Positions 10,574-19,116 are shown, numbered from the stretch's first letter. The stretch is 64,000 bases of DNA from Novosphingobium sp. G106 (GCF_019075875.1 NZ_JAHOOZ010000004.1:1-64000); one strand, 5' to 3'. Notes: a model not told the origin generated them from the sequence alone. Program-made: numbers and translations.

Positions 10574-11544
10574 TCAGCCGGCCGCTTGGGCTAAGCTCGC
10601 AAAATCCCTGTCCCTCATGATGGTGACAGGCACGCCGGCGTCGCGGCAACGCTCGGCCAAATTGACCTGCAGGCCGCTGCCTTCACAGATGATCGCCTCG
10701 ACGGGGGCGAGGCGAACAAGCATCTTGTTGCGATCGAAACCGGCGCGGTTGCCGAGGCTGCGATTGAGCCGAAAGTTCACGGTGGGCACGCCCCGCGCGG
10801 CGGCCCATGCGGCGGCGATTGCGTCGGTGCCGCTGCGCTGCGCGGTGGTGACAAGCGTCATCGATGGGACGCGCGCCCGGATGCATCGAGCCGGGTCCAG
10901 ATCGGTTCATGATGCTGCCAGCCTGCCCCGCCCGATACGACGACGACGGGCCCGGTGGGCGCATGGGCTTCGCGGCGCGATGCGCGCGCGCGGCGAGAAA
11001 GTCCCGCGCTTCGATCTGCGAGGCGATCAGCGATTTGGAGGTGCGGCTGCCATAGACGGCTGACCAAGGCTGGCCGGTTTCGACGCGGTAAACCTCGGCG
11101 GCACGATCGCGCATGCATCCCAAGGCGGCGAGCGCTTCGTGCAGCGATTGGCAATGACGCTGCTTTTCCCTCGACTTCGAGCGCGTGGATTTCTGAAGGG
11201 TCATTGATCCGGGCCAGCTCGCCAAGTTCGCGCGCGGCGCTGTCCTCTTCGCGCGCGATTTGCTGCGCCACCTTGTGGAAGGAGTTGACCATTCCCCAAG
11301 CAACGCGCGCCGCCATGGGGGCGAGGCGGGTATCGCAAAACAGGGCGAACAGATCGCCGACCATCTGCTCGACGCAGCCGCCGCGCGCGGCCTCGCTATC
11401 CGGCATATCGGCGGCGGTCGGTTCCTCGTGGTGGGAAAGCTGGCTCGCCTCGATTTCTGCGGTGAATGCCTGGCCGAAAGTGTCGGCGCTGGTAAGGCTC
11501 GCATAGTGTTCGGCGAAGTCGGGGAAATTCGAAAAGCTGCGCAT
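10574..11544 (-). pseudogene. DUF2493 (SLOG-fold) protein, frameshifted
   Basis: The minus-strand gene starts MRSFSNFPDFAEHYASLTSA. Frame changes follow near 11175 (a run of four A), near 10960 and near 10870. The joined C-terminal half carries PVVVVSGGAGWQHHEPIW, VTTAQRSGTDAIAAAWAA, VNFRLNRSLGNRAGFDRNKM and VEAIICEGSG, the nucleotide-binding DUF2493/YspA-like domain. DUF2493 genes are frequent next to DUF736 in sphingomonad conjugative elements; their biochemical role is unknown. As it stands no frame encodes the full protein. Confidence 0.7.
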
Positions 11545-11651
11545 GGGGTTGCCCTTGTCTGGCAAGGTCCGCACCGATTATAAGAGGCGGACCAACGTTA
11601 GCCGAGTTTGGTAGAGGCGGGGGAGATTGACCCTCCCCGCCTCGTCTCCAT

Positions 11652-12101
11652 TCAGTTCGGGAAACCGGCGAAAGGATCGGTTTCGATCTCGCGGCCGGTA
11701 GTGCTTTCCCCGAGGCCATCGCCCTCGCTTTCGCCCTCGTCCCCGCGTACCGGCGCGGCCTGTCCGAAGTCCTGCCGCGCACGGCGACGGGTCCACGATA
11801 CATTGTAGCCGCCTTCGGGGCCGGAGTTGCCGAACAGGGCAACATCGAGCGGCTTATCCATCTTGGGATCGTCAATGCGGCCCTGATAGAAAACCTCCCC
11901 CGTGGTGCGCGCCGTCTGCTCGAACAGAGCCCCGACCCGAACCCAGCTATTTCCGCTGCGCGCCATGATCTCGTACTTGGGCGCGCGGGGGTTGTTGCTC
12001 TCGACGGGCGAGAGACCAATCACATTGTTGAAGGCGAGGCATTCGATCTTGCCGATCAGAGCGCCATTTGCATTCGGACGAACATAACCAATGTTAGCCA
12101 T
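11652..12101 (-). CDS. DUF736 protein
   Basis: 149 residues from MANIGYVRPNANGALIGKIE, which is the family's conserved start. SNNPRAPKYEIMARSGNSWV follows, then the acidic tail. DUF736 proteins are small single-domain markers of alphaproteobacterial conjugative plasmids and integrative elements, possibly nucleic-acid binding. This copy has an extra 40-residue C-terminal extension beyond the usual 100-110 residues (rich in Arg, then Gly/Glu). It lies upstream of and co-directional with the DUF2493 remnant. Confidence 0.75.
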   Translation of the reverse strand: MANIGYVRPNANGALIGKIECLAFNNVIGLSPVESNNPRAPKYEIMARSGNSWVRVGALFEQTARTTGEVFYQGRIDDPKMDKPLDVALFGNSGPEGGYNVSWTRRRARQDFGQAAPVRGDEGESEGDGLGESTTGREIETDPFAGFPN

Positions 12102-12349
12102 GATATTCACTTTCCAGATACTAGGGCGGTGCCCGTTTGACTTGCCAAGCGGCGTTTCCGTCTTGACCATTACTTAATAGCGCCGCCCTCAAATTGGGTC
12201 TATCTCATTGATTTCTTGACAGATTTGCCCATCATCTCTGGTGAGCCGGAGCATCAAAATGCGGTGCGGTAGCGCGCAAACAAGCCACGCATGGCCGCAA
12301 GGCCATTCCGCCCTGGTGCGGACAAGCGAAACGCCTGCCCGCTTGTCCA

Positions 12350-12580
12350 TCACCTCCGGAGCCGCCGTCGCAGTCCCCAAGGAGCACGTGCGGGATGAGC
12401 GAAGTCAAAAGACGTCGCGCTGAGCCCTAGGGGAGCTAGCCCATCCCCCGCCGGCCGTCCGCCAAAGCGGACGAAAGCCGGCCGGCGGGGGATGGGCTAG
12501 CGGACCTTGGGCTGAGGCAGCTTTTGACTTTGCGCCCGCACGTGCGACGCCGGGAGACTGCGATGGCGGCGTAGGAGGGG
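12350..12580. repeat. Giant imperfect palindrome with a perfect 22-bp core
   Basis: The left arm 12350-12456 and right arm 12480-12580 are imperfect reverse complements. The innermost 22 bases match exactly (12435-12456 with 12480-12501, beginning GCTAGCCCATCCCCC), and the loop holds a further GTCCGC/GCGGAC hairpin (12457-12472). Further out, GCACGTGCGGG (12384) and AAGTCAAAAG (12402) pair with their counterparts at 12535-12545 and 12521-12531, and GCCGCC-TCGCAGTC pairs near the ends. No gene overlaps it. It sits between the transfer module and the accessory genes. Confidence 0.85.
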
Positions 12581-12868
12581 ATGGATAAGCCTGCGCGCGC
12601 CCACACGCGGAGCCGGACGTCCTCGTCCGGCGGAGCCCTTCCCCCCTTCCCTCATGCGTTCGTGACCCGAATGGGCGAAGACAGACCGCAGGGCTGGCTT
12701 CGTGAGCTTAGGTCGGGGTCGGCCGCATGGCCGGCGCCGGCCTTAGCGAATAGAGCGCGGTCCCGGCCGGCGCAGCCGGGCGGGGAGAGGCCATCCCTCT
12801 CCCTTACCCGCGCTTGCCAGACCAGATGCCGCGAACCATGTTGTATTCGAATGGTTGGAGACCGGGCC

Positions 12869-13063
12869 ATGCCAACGCAAAACGAACCGCCTGCCAGGCG
12901 TGAGGCCACTGGCATGACGACGAAGGGCCGCGCTTCCCTGCGGGCGACCATCCGTCATGTGCAAACCCGCAACGCGGATGTCGATCTGGATGAGCTCCAA
13001 AGCCTCATCGATGAGGAAGTGGCTCAAGCGCGCACATCGTTCTGGACACAGACCCGCAAATAA
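12869..13063 (+). CDS. Small charged protein, possible degenerate antitoxin paralogue
   Basis: 64 residues starting MPTQNEPPARREATGMTTKG and ending in an acidic helix (DVDLDELQSLIDEEVAQAR). The first 70 coding bases resemble the start of the Xre antitoxin 286 bases downstream (MPTAPGTTAKRKATGIMTKA), which points to a duplication. No HTH remains. It could act as a decoy or leader, or be a relic. An internal start at 12914 is also possible. Confidence 0.5.
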   Translation: MPTQNEPPARREATGMTTKGRASLRATIRHVQTRNADVDLDELQSLIDEEVAQARTSFWTQTRK

Positions 13064-13114
13064 CCGGAGGCACGTGGACATCGGTCAAGCGGCTCCTTGC
13101 CAAGCCGGGCACAC

Positions 13115-13155
13115 TGTCCCATATTATGTCCACAAATCGTCCGAGCAATGGGACA
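13115..13155 (+). promoter_or_regulatory. Candidate operator of the Xre/RES module
   Basis: The inverted repeat TGTCCCA (13115-13121) / TGGGACA (13149-13155) flanks an AT-richer stretch directly before the antitoxin ATG at 13155. Xre antitoxins normally repress their own promoter through such palindromes. Confidence 0.4.
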
Positions 13156-13616
13156 TGCCAACTGCCCCCGGAACCACTGCCAAGCGTAAGGCGACCGGCA
13201 TCATGACCAAGGCCCGCACTCGCGCCGCGAAAGCGCCGCCTCAAGCAATGGCGGCCGGTGCGGCTTTCGTAACCCACTTCATCGACAAGAGCGGCATCGT
13301 CGATGTCGACCAGGTCGCCGATACGTTCCGCATGACGAAGAACCAGTTGGCCGAGACAGTTGGCCTCGGCGTCGCCACCATGAGCAAGGCCGAGCGGCGG
13401 ACCGCACCCCGGACGCAGTCCCGCGTTCGCGAGATGCTCGAGATCCTCTCGCGCATTCGCGAATGGGCTGGCGGCGAGACCCAGGCGATGGCCTGGTACC
13501 GCGCGCAGCCGATCCCGGCGCTCGATGGTCGAACCCCGGAGGCGCTGGTCAAGGCCGGGGAAGCGGGCGCGGTCCGCGACTATCTCGATCATCTGGCGCT
13601 GGGCGGCTTTGCTTGA
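13155..13616 (+). CDS. Xre/MbcA/ParS-type antitoxin of a RES toxin pair
   Basis: 153 residues. The N-terminus is basic (KARTRAAKAPPQA). The middle contains an HTH (VADTFRMTKNQLAETVGLGV, then MSKAERRT). The C-terminal part has the toxin-binding DUF2384-like layout (LEILSRIREWAGGETQAMAW then RTPEALVKAGEAGAVRDYL). It should neutralise the downstream RES protein and repress the operon. Its stop overlaps the toxin's TTG start (TTGA), giving translational coupling. Such modules stabilise mobile elements. Confidence 0.8.
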   Translation: MPTAPGTTAKRKATGIMTKARTRAAKAPPQAMAAGAAFVTHFIDKSGIVDVDQVADTFRMTKNQLAETVGLGVATMSKAERRTAPRTQSRVREMLEILSRIREWAGGETQAMAWYRAQPIPALDGRTPEALVKAGEAGAVRDYLDHLALGGFA

Positions 13617-14128
13617 GATTTGCTCACAGGTGCTACCGCGGCCACGATCCGATGTGGTCGTTCTCGCCGCTGTCGGGAGATGGCGCGGCCAAGACCGGCG
13701 GCCGCTTCAACCGCAGGGGTGAGCCCACACTCTACCTCTCGCTCGACATCATGACGTCGTTTGCCGAATGCACGCAGGGGCTGACCCAGCGCCTGCACCC
13801 GCTGACCATGTGCGAATACGACGTCGACTGCGAGCCCGTTGCGGACCTGCGCACCGATGATGGCCGATCAGCGCACGGCGTATCGCTCGAAGATCTCGCC
13901 TGCCCATGGCTGCGCTATCAGCGCAGCGGACGCGACGCGCCCTCGTGGCTCGTTGCCGATCGACTCAAAGCCGAAGGCTTTGCTGGGCTGATAGCGCCCA
14001 GTTTCGCGCCCGGCGCAACCGCAGATAACCAAAACCTCATCCTTTGGAGCTGGGGACCGGACCTTCCGACCCGCGTTATCGTGTTCGATCCGGGCGGACG
14101 CCTGCCAAAAGACCAGTTATCCTGGTAG
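13613..14128 (+). CDS. RES-domain toxin
   Basis: 171 residues if started at the TTG (13613) overlapping the antitoxin stop; upstream codons in this frame lie inside the antitoxin gene. It carries the family motif series CYRGHDPMWSFSPLSG, GGRFNRRGEPTLYLSLD and SFAECTQG, with the conserved Arg, Tyr/Ser and Glu positions that give the family its name. RES toxins cleave or ADP-ribosylate using NAD+, causing growth arrest. The length is normal and no motif is missing, so it looks active. Confidence 0.8.
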   Translation: MRFAHRCYRGHDPMWSFSPLSGDGAAKTGGRFNRRGEPTLYLSLDIMTSFAECTQGLTQRLHPLTMCEYDVDCEPVADLRTDDGRSAHGVSLEDLACPWLRYQRSGRDAPSWLVADRLKAEGFAGLIAPSFAPGATADNQNLILWSWGPDLPTRVIVFDPGGRLPKDQLSW

Positions 14129-14226
14129 TAAAAAGTCATTTTGGACTTTGATATCAACTCAGCGCCTTGCGGGCCGCCAGCCAATCAATTTATGTATGAC
14201 GCCGCGATTACTACCAGGGGATTTCG

Positions 14227-14709
14227 ATGACGATGGAACGCTGGCTCGACGGCATCGACGTCGATCTAACCTTGCTCGAAACACGTGACGATCCCGACGA
14301 GCCATGGACCCGGCGCGCGCTCGCTGGGACCAGCGTCGGCGTAGATCCGATGGACGCCTATGAAGGCGCGCAAGAGCTGGTCGAAGCGGTCCGCCTGATG
14401 GTGGGCGGGAACCTTGAAGGCAAAGCCGGCCTTGCCCGTATCCTCGGGCGGGATGGCAACGACTATCAGCGCAGCCTCTGGTATGCGGTCGCAGGCCGCG
14501 GCGCGCTTTGCGTCGCCGCTGACCTGCACTGGCTCACGGGGATCCTCGCGACGCGCGCAGAACTGTGGCTCCGCCGCCGGGGCCAGGACCAAAATGTCGT
14601 CAAGCGGCCCGATCCTTACGTGACCGACGGTCCCGAAGGACCTGTCGGCCAGTTTCAGGCATCCTTCCGGCTCGGCGCGCACTGGGACGGCATCGCCGAC
14701 CGCCGCTAG
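14227..14709 (+). CDS. Hypothetical protein
   Basis: 160 residues, ATG with upstream AGGGG. Acidic N-terminus (LDGIDVDLTLLETRDD), a helical middle (AYEGAQELVEAVRLMVGG) and a basic patch (RAELWLRRRGQ). I recognise no domain. It lies between the RES toxin and the DUF1173 gene, 15 bases ahead of the latter and in the same direction, so it probably shares its mRNA. Confidence 0.6.
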   Translation: MTMERWLDGIDVDLTLLETRDDPDEPWTRRALAGTSVGVDPMDAYEGAQELVEAVRLMVGGNLEGKAGLARILGRDGNDYQRSLWYAVAGRGALCVAADLHWLTGILATRAELWLRRRGQDQNVVKRPDPYVTDGPEGPVGQFQASFRLGAHWDGIADRR

Positions 14710-14724
14710 AACCGGGCTCTTCCA

Positions 14725-15939
14725 ATGCAGCGATACCAGATGCTCGATGTCGAGATCGGGCCGGACGAAGACGGCTTCGAAACCGTCCTCGCGCGGGCCT
14801 ATTCGCTTAAGCAAAAGCCGCAGTGCCTGTGCCGCCGGGACATCCCGCTGCCGCTTTACATCGCGCGGCGCCAGAACAGCCACCACCTGGCGCGCTGGCC
14901 CGGCACCGGCCCGCGCCATGCACCGACCTGCGATCACTACGAAGCGCCGGACTTCCTGACAGGGCTTGGCCAGGTCCGGGGCTCGGCGATCGTCGAGGAT
15001 GAGGAGAGCGGCGAAACCTCGCTCAAGTTCGCCTTCCCGCTGTCGCGAGGCCCGGCCCGCGCCGCGCCGTCGTCGTTCACGAATGACAAGCCGTCGGTAA
15101 AGACCAACGGGCAGAAGCTGACGATGCGGGGGTTACTGCACTTTCTCTGGGACAAGGCGGAACTCACCCACTGGCATCCCAAGATGGCGGGCAAGCGAAA
15201 CTGGTTCATCGTGCGCCGCGCGCTGATCCAGGCGCGCCTCGGCTGCAAGGTGCGCGGCGACAGCCTGGCGCGCGCGGTGTTCATCCCCGAGACCTTCAAT
15301 CTCGACCACAAGGACGAAATCGCCGGCCGGCGTCTGTCGGAGCTGGAACTGGCCTATGCTTCGCCCGATGCGATCATGGTGGTGATCGGCGAGGTCAAAG
15401 CGATCGAGCCCGCGCGCTACGGCGAGAAGATCCTGGTGCGGCACCTGCCGGATTGGCCATTCCTGATGGATGCTGACATGGCTCGGCGCTTCCACAAGCG
15501 CTTCGCCGTAGAAGAAGAGCTCTGGCGTTCCGAAGAGGCCGAAGGCCATCTGGTCATGGCGGCAAGCTTCGCGGTCGGCGCTTCGGGCCTGCCGCAGCTT
15601 TTCGAAATCGCGGTCATGCCAGTGAACCGGCACTGGCTTCCCTATGAAAGCCATGAAGAACGCGCGCTGGTTGCCAAGGCCGTCCAGGAGAAGCGCCGCT
15701 TCGTCAAAGGCCTGCGCGTCAACCTTGGCCTCGAGGCGCCGATCGCCAGCATCGCGCTCAAGGACACAGGCGCCGAGGCCGCCGCGATACACCTCGCGCG
15801 CAACATGCCGGACCCCGCCTATGACGAGGCGCTAGCCGCGCTGATGCGCACGCCGGGCGTGACCCATGTGACCTGGCGGCCCGGCGACCGCCTGCCCGAT
15901 GCACAGAGCCGCGTTTATCTGCCGCCGCCGAAGCGCTGA
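14725..15939 (+). CDS. DUF1173 protein
   Basis: 404 residues, matching the usual 390-410 of DUF1173. Near the N-terminus is a Cys cluster (PQCLCRRDIPLPLYIARR) with HHLARWPGTGPRHAPTCDHY, suggesting metal binding. The centre has LLHFLWDKAELTHWHPKM and FIVRRALIQARLGCKVRG, typical of the family. DUF1173 genes are found on alphaproteobacterial plasmids and integrative elements; the function is unknown. The frame is clean, unlike the transfer genes. Confidence 0.75.
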   Translation: MQRYQMLDVEIGPDEDGFETVLARAYSLKQKPQCLCRRDIPLPLYIARRQNSHHLARWPGTGPRHAPTCDHYEAPDFLTGLGQVRGSAIVEDEESGETSLKFAFPLSRGPARAAPSSFTNDKPSVKTNGQKLTMRGLLHFLWDKAELTHWHPKMAGKRNWFIVRRALIQARLGCKVRGDSLARAVFIPETFNLDHKDEIAGRRLSELELAYASPDAIMVVIGEVKAIEPARYGEKILVRHLPDWPFLMDADMARRFHKRFAVEEELWRSEEAEGHLVMAASFAVGASGLPQLFEIAVMPVNRHWLPYESHEERALVAKAVQEKRRFVKGLRVNLGLEAPIASIALKDTGAEAAAIHLARNMPDPAYDEALAALMRTPGVTHVTWRPGDRLPDAQSRVYLPPPKR

Positions 15940-16035
15940 ACATCGATTTTCCGCCAAACTACCCGCCGTCGTGGGGTTTGAACTGATCAGACAGCGCCAA
16001 GGGCTGCCTGGATCTCAAGCCAATTGCTTTTCCGC

Positions 16036-16347
16036 TTATTGGAGCCGCGATGCCAGTCTGGCCACGAGGTCCATGCGCTCGTGCAAGATCGCCACAACAA
16101 GCGCGGGCGCGTCCTCCCGCTGTAGGCAAAAGATGTAGTGATGTTCGCAGTGTACCATCCGTAAACCTGGATAGAGATCGCTCATCTCCTTGGACGCTCC
16201 CGAACCTTTCGCCAATCGTTCGATACCGTGCTTCAGCTTGGCAATGTAACTGCGGACCTGTTCGTCACCCCATTGCTTGCGCGTGTAGCGGACGATTTCC
16301 CGCAGGTCGGTTTCCGCCGCATCCGTCAGCACGTAGGCAGCGGTCAA
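16036..16347 (-). CDS. parE: ParE-family toxin
   Basis: 103 residues with the RelE/ParE fold signature: LTDAAETDLREIVRYTRKQW at the N-terminus and YPGLRMVHCEHHYIFCLQRE before a final helix. ParE toxins inhibit DNA gyrase. The start is a TTG (16345-16347) whose last bases overlap the ParD stop (TTGA). The toxin frame is intact while the antitoxin frame upstream is broken. Confidence 0.8.
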   Translation of the reverse strand: MTAAYVLTDAAETDLREIVRYTRKQWGDEQVRSYIAKLKHGIERLAKGSGASKEMSDLYPGLRMVHCEHHYIFCLQREDAPALVVAILHERMDLVARLASRLQ

Positions 16348-16599
16348 GACAGACGATCCCGGCCCAGTTCCTCGTCAACGATGTCGTCGATGCTCTTGGT
16401 CGAAACGCTTCCTGCAAGGCCTTGCGCAATCCGTTCCCCCAGCAGCGTTTTCAGCTGCTGCCAGGCCTCATCACCGGACGCATCTGCGGGGGAACAGGCG
16501 TTCCAGAGTATATTGCTTGATCGTCTTGCCCTGCAGGGCGGCCAGCGCTTTCAGGCTCTGATGCTGCTGATCTGTTATGTCGATGGTCAGGCGACTCAT
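16344..16599 (-). pseudogene. parD: ParD-family antitoxin with +1 frameshift
   Basis: From the ATG at 16599 the frame reads MSRLTIDITDQQHQSLKALA, then KTIKQYTLERLFP, a normal ribbon-helix-helix ParD start. It then hits a run of five G on the plus strand (16488-16492) and stops soon after. Removing one base restores DEAWQQLKTLLGERIAQGLA and the toxin-binding tail DDIVDEELGRDRLS, ending at the TGA that overlaps parE. As written, the cell would make toxin without full antitoxin, so a sequence error or a compensating copy elsewhere is likely. Confidence 0.75.
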
Positions 16600-16654
16600 T
16601 GGCAACCTCATAAATCTACTACAAACCCACATTACCACAAATGTAGGTTTGTTC

Positions 16655-16855
16655 CTAGGTCACGCTCCCGATAGCGTCACACGGGGCAGTAATCACGGCA
16701 ACTACGCCCAGATGCGCGATATCGTCCTCAAGCACGAACGGCCTCTGTGGATCCTCGGTGCGCACGACGGCGAAATCTCGGCCCAGCACCTCCGCCATCG
16801 TCGCGGCGAGCCGCCATGCGTTTTCGAAAGTGGCATGAACACGCGTGTCTGTCAT
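16655..16855 (-). CDS. Small hypothetical protein
   Basis: 66 residues (MTDTRVHATFENAWRLAATM, then EDPQRPFVLEDDIAHLGVVA). Its ATG overlaps the stop of the upstream gene by four bases, so it is probably translated by coupling. No known domain; size and acidity are compatible with a small partner protein. Confidence 0.5.
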   Translation of the reverse strand: MTDTRVHATFENAWRLAATMAEVLGRDFAVVRTEDPQRPFVLEDDIAHLGVVAVITAPCDAIGSVT

Positions 16856-17457
16856 GGGACGCCTCCCACTGCCGCGCTCGCCGGAACCAGTGTCCAGGCC
16901 CGCTCCATCAGCCGCGAGATGCGGTAATAGCCGCCGTTGCGGCCCTTCAGCGCGATGCCTTTGCGGTATTCGATCACCGCGAAAGACTGGCCCTCATAGC
17001 CATCCGAAAACCGCATCGGCTCGGCGAGCACCAGCGTGTCCCCGGGACGCGGCCGGCGCCGGCGCGTCAGTGCCAGCTGCTGCCGGCAGCGCGTCCGCCA
17101 CCCGGCGGCATATTCGCTGTCGGTCGGCCCGAGCAGGTCGAGCACCGAAGCGGGGCACCGATAGTAGCAAGGCCCCATCGATTCCGTCATATCCTTGTAC
17201 CCGAAGTGCTCGCCGCTCTTCGCTTTGGGGTTCCAGCGAACCAGGCAGACGACGGCGAAGACTGGCAGAGTGCCCTCGGCGTTCCAAGGCTCGGCCGCAG
17301 CGTAGTATTCGCTGCCCGACCAGACCGATTTAAGAATGCGAAGCCCGTATTGACGGCCGCCATTCTCATCCGGCGAATAGGTGAACTGGTCGTCGAGATA
17401 GGCTTTGGGCGTGGCGAAGCCGCCCATCGCCCAGGTCGACATGAAGAGCCATCCCAT
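16852..17457 (-). CDS. Hypothetical protein, probably DUF6927 family
   Basis: 201 residues from MGWLFMSTWAMGGFATPKAY, with a gatgtcctttcgttgg-type leader in the complement. Conserved-looking features are LDDQFTYSPDENGGRQYGLR, a Trp/Tyr-rich centre and GPCYYRCPASVLDLLGP. The family assignment rests on the characteristic start and is tentative. Members are found on sphingomonad and rhizobial mobile elements; function unknown. A C-terminal region (EPMRFSDGYEGQSFAVIEY) suggests a small SH3-like beta domain. Confidence 0.6.
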   Translation of the reverse strand: MGWLFMSTWAMGGFATPKAYLDDQFTYSPDENGGRQYGLRILKSVWSGSEYYAAAEPWNAEGTLPVFAVVCLVRWNPKAKSGEHFGYKDMTESMGPCYYRCPASVLDLLGPTDSEYAAGWRTRCRQQLALTRRRRPRPGDTLVLAEPMRFSDGYEGQSFAVIEYRKGIALKGRNGGYYRISRLMERAWTLVPASAAVGGVP

Positions 17458-17532
17458 GGCTATGTCCTTTCGTTGGTTGTGGTGAAGAGGGCGGCCGCCC
17501 GCGGCGCGCGATGATCCGGCAGGCAACGCGCG

Positions 17533-17820
17533 TCAGGCGCGGCAATGCCGGCAGCCCGATCCCTCGCAGCAGTCGGCCGAGGCGCCGATGTGCAGGATGG
17601 AGCCGTCCCGAAACCGCGCCGAGACGCCCAGCGCATATTCCATGGTGCTGCCCGAACGATCGAGCTCGCCGTGCCAATCGCGCTCGAGCACGTCCCAGAC
17701 CTCGTAGATATGGGCGCCGCGGCTATCGAGAGCAGGAAACGAATAGATGGCAAGGTCCGCGATCGTGACAGCGGATCCGAAGAGCTCGGCGCTGCGGTCG
17801 ACGACGAGCCGCGCCGACAT
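17533..17820 (-). CDS. Hypothetical protein with Cys-rich tail
   Basis: 95 residues (MSARLVVDRSAELFGSAVTI; FPALDSRGAHIYEVWDVLE), ending CCEGSGCRHCRA, a CCxxxxCxxC cluster that could bind metal. The ATG overlaps the stop of the DUF3768 gene by one base (TGATG), so the two are co-translated. No family recognised. Confidence 0.55.
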   Translation of the reverse strand: MSARLVVDRSAELFGSAVTIADLAIYSFPALDSRGAHIYEVWDVLERDWHGELDRSGSTMEYALGVSARFRDGSILHIGASADCCEGSGCRHCRA

Positions 17821-18188
17821 CAGTAGTCCTCGGGGAGCAGGATCGTCATGACCCGGGTCGTCACCGAAGCGTCGGCGGGATCATCGGAACCATAGTCGAG
17901 CGTGAGGTCGTAGTAGTCGATCTTCATCCAGACCGTTCGGCCGCGCAGCTCGACCACGCCAAAATCGCGTTCGGGGCTGTCTTCGGAAAACTGGCAATGC
18001 CGGAACGCGGCCATAAGTTCGGCCTGGACCAGCACGCGGTCGGTGGGCGCGCAGCCCTCGCCGCAAAGCGTCTCGAGGCAATTGGACGTGATGAGAACCC
18101 TGGCGTTGCGGTCGAGGCCCAGGCGAACTCGATCGTTGAGCTCGGCGATCGTCAGGGTGCGCGCGGCGTCGCTGGCCTGTGTGGCCAT
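17820..18188 (-). CDS. DUF3768 protein
   Basis: 122 residues from MATQASDAARTLTIAELNDR. Family features are the start helix IAELNDRVRLGL, FSEDSPERDFGVVELRGRTV, WMKIDYYDLTLDYGSDDPAD and TTRVMTILLPEDY. DUF3768 proteins are common on plasmids and integrative elements of Alphaproteobacteria and have no assigned role. It heads a compact minus-strand pair with the Cys-tail protein. The start was placed at the internal Met because the upstream peptide is Arg/Pro-rich. Confidence 0.75.
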   Translation of the reverse strand: MATQASDAARTLTIAELNDRVRLGLDRNARVLITSNCLETLCGEGCAPTDRVLVQAELMAAFRHCQFSEDSPERDFGVVELRGRTVWMKIDYYDLTLDYGSDDPADASVTTRVMTILLPEDY

Positions 18189-18323
18189 CGTCGGTCTCCT
18201 TGTCGGAAAGGTGGTAGGGAGGATGAGATCGGCGCTGGGGGTCCTGCCCCCGCGCGAACTTCGAACGAGCCGTGGCTCGCTCATTCCAAGCCCCCTCCCC
18301 TTTTGCGCTGGTGTGCGGGCGGC

Positions 18324-19020
18324 CTAAGCCGCCGCAGGAACCACGTCGCGGGTGGGCGGCAGCTCCAACCAACCGGGCTTCGCGCCTTGGGCGGATGGCA
18401 GGCGGTAGCTGTCAGCCTCGTCTTGCGTGAACACGCTGGCTTCCTTCAGCGAGCCGAAGCCGGTCTTGGTATTCCAGAACAGCAGGCCGCACTGCTCGTC
18501 TTTCAGCGCGATGACCAAGCGCGCTGCGTCAGGATTGTCGCCGGGGCTCCAGAGATGGACGATCCGGTCTTTGCGCACCTCGAGATAGCCGCCGCCGAAG
18601 GCATCGACCCGCAACGGCAATGACGTGTCCGCCCAACCGAACCGAAACGGCAGAGCCGAAACACAGACCTTCTGCAAAAGCCGGGCCACCGAGAACACGG
18701 CGACGTTCTCCCCCCTCGACATGGACATTACGCTTGCGGGGATTGCCGACCACCGGAACATGCCAGACGAGCGAGTCCGGACTCGGGAACGAAGGATCTT
18801 CGAAGAGCGCGAGCAGACTAGCGAAGGGTTTGTCGGCATCGACGATAGGAAACAGCGCCTGGAATTGCGAGCTGGCCCCGGCGTAGAGCGCCTGCGCCTC
18901 GGCCGAAGTGCCCAAACCCTCCGCAAGTTGTTCGGCGATCTCGATGACCTCATCGAGAAGTTCAGCTTCGTGCGCATCGACTTCGAGGACGAAGGCGGCG
19001 GTCGTGAAATGGTCGGCCAT
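18324..19020 (-). pseudogene. Hypothetical element protein split by a +1 frameshift
   Basis: The N-terminal part starts MADHFTTAAFVLEVDAHEAE and the frame fails at a run of six C (18710-18715). With one base removed, VHVEGE continues as NVAVFSVARLLQKVCVSALP, then GGYLEVRKDRIVHLWSPGDN and ends before TAG as about 231 residues. Both halves have normal protein composition, so I read this as one gene. Family unknown; the C-terminal half alternates strands and looks beta-rich. Confidence 0.6.
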
Positions 19021-19116
19021 GATGGGCTCCTTGTGATATGTCGGTGATGCGTGGGCGCGGGGAAGGTGGCGGCCGGCGAAGCCGGTCGCGCCGCGCCGCG
19101 CCGTGATGAAGATCGA

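Noticed and set aside
13063..13155. Long reading frame upstream of the antitoxin (from 12957)
   Set aside because: It overlaps the 12869 gene and lacks a ribosome-binding site. The Met at 13155 matches family length and lies at the operator-like repeat.
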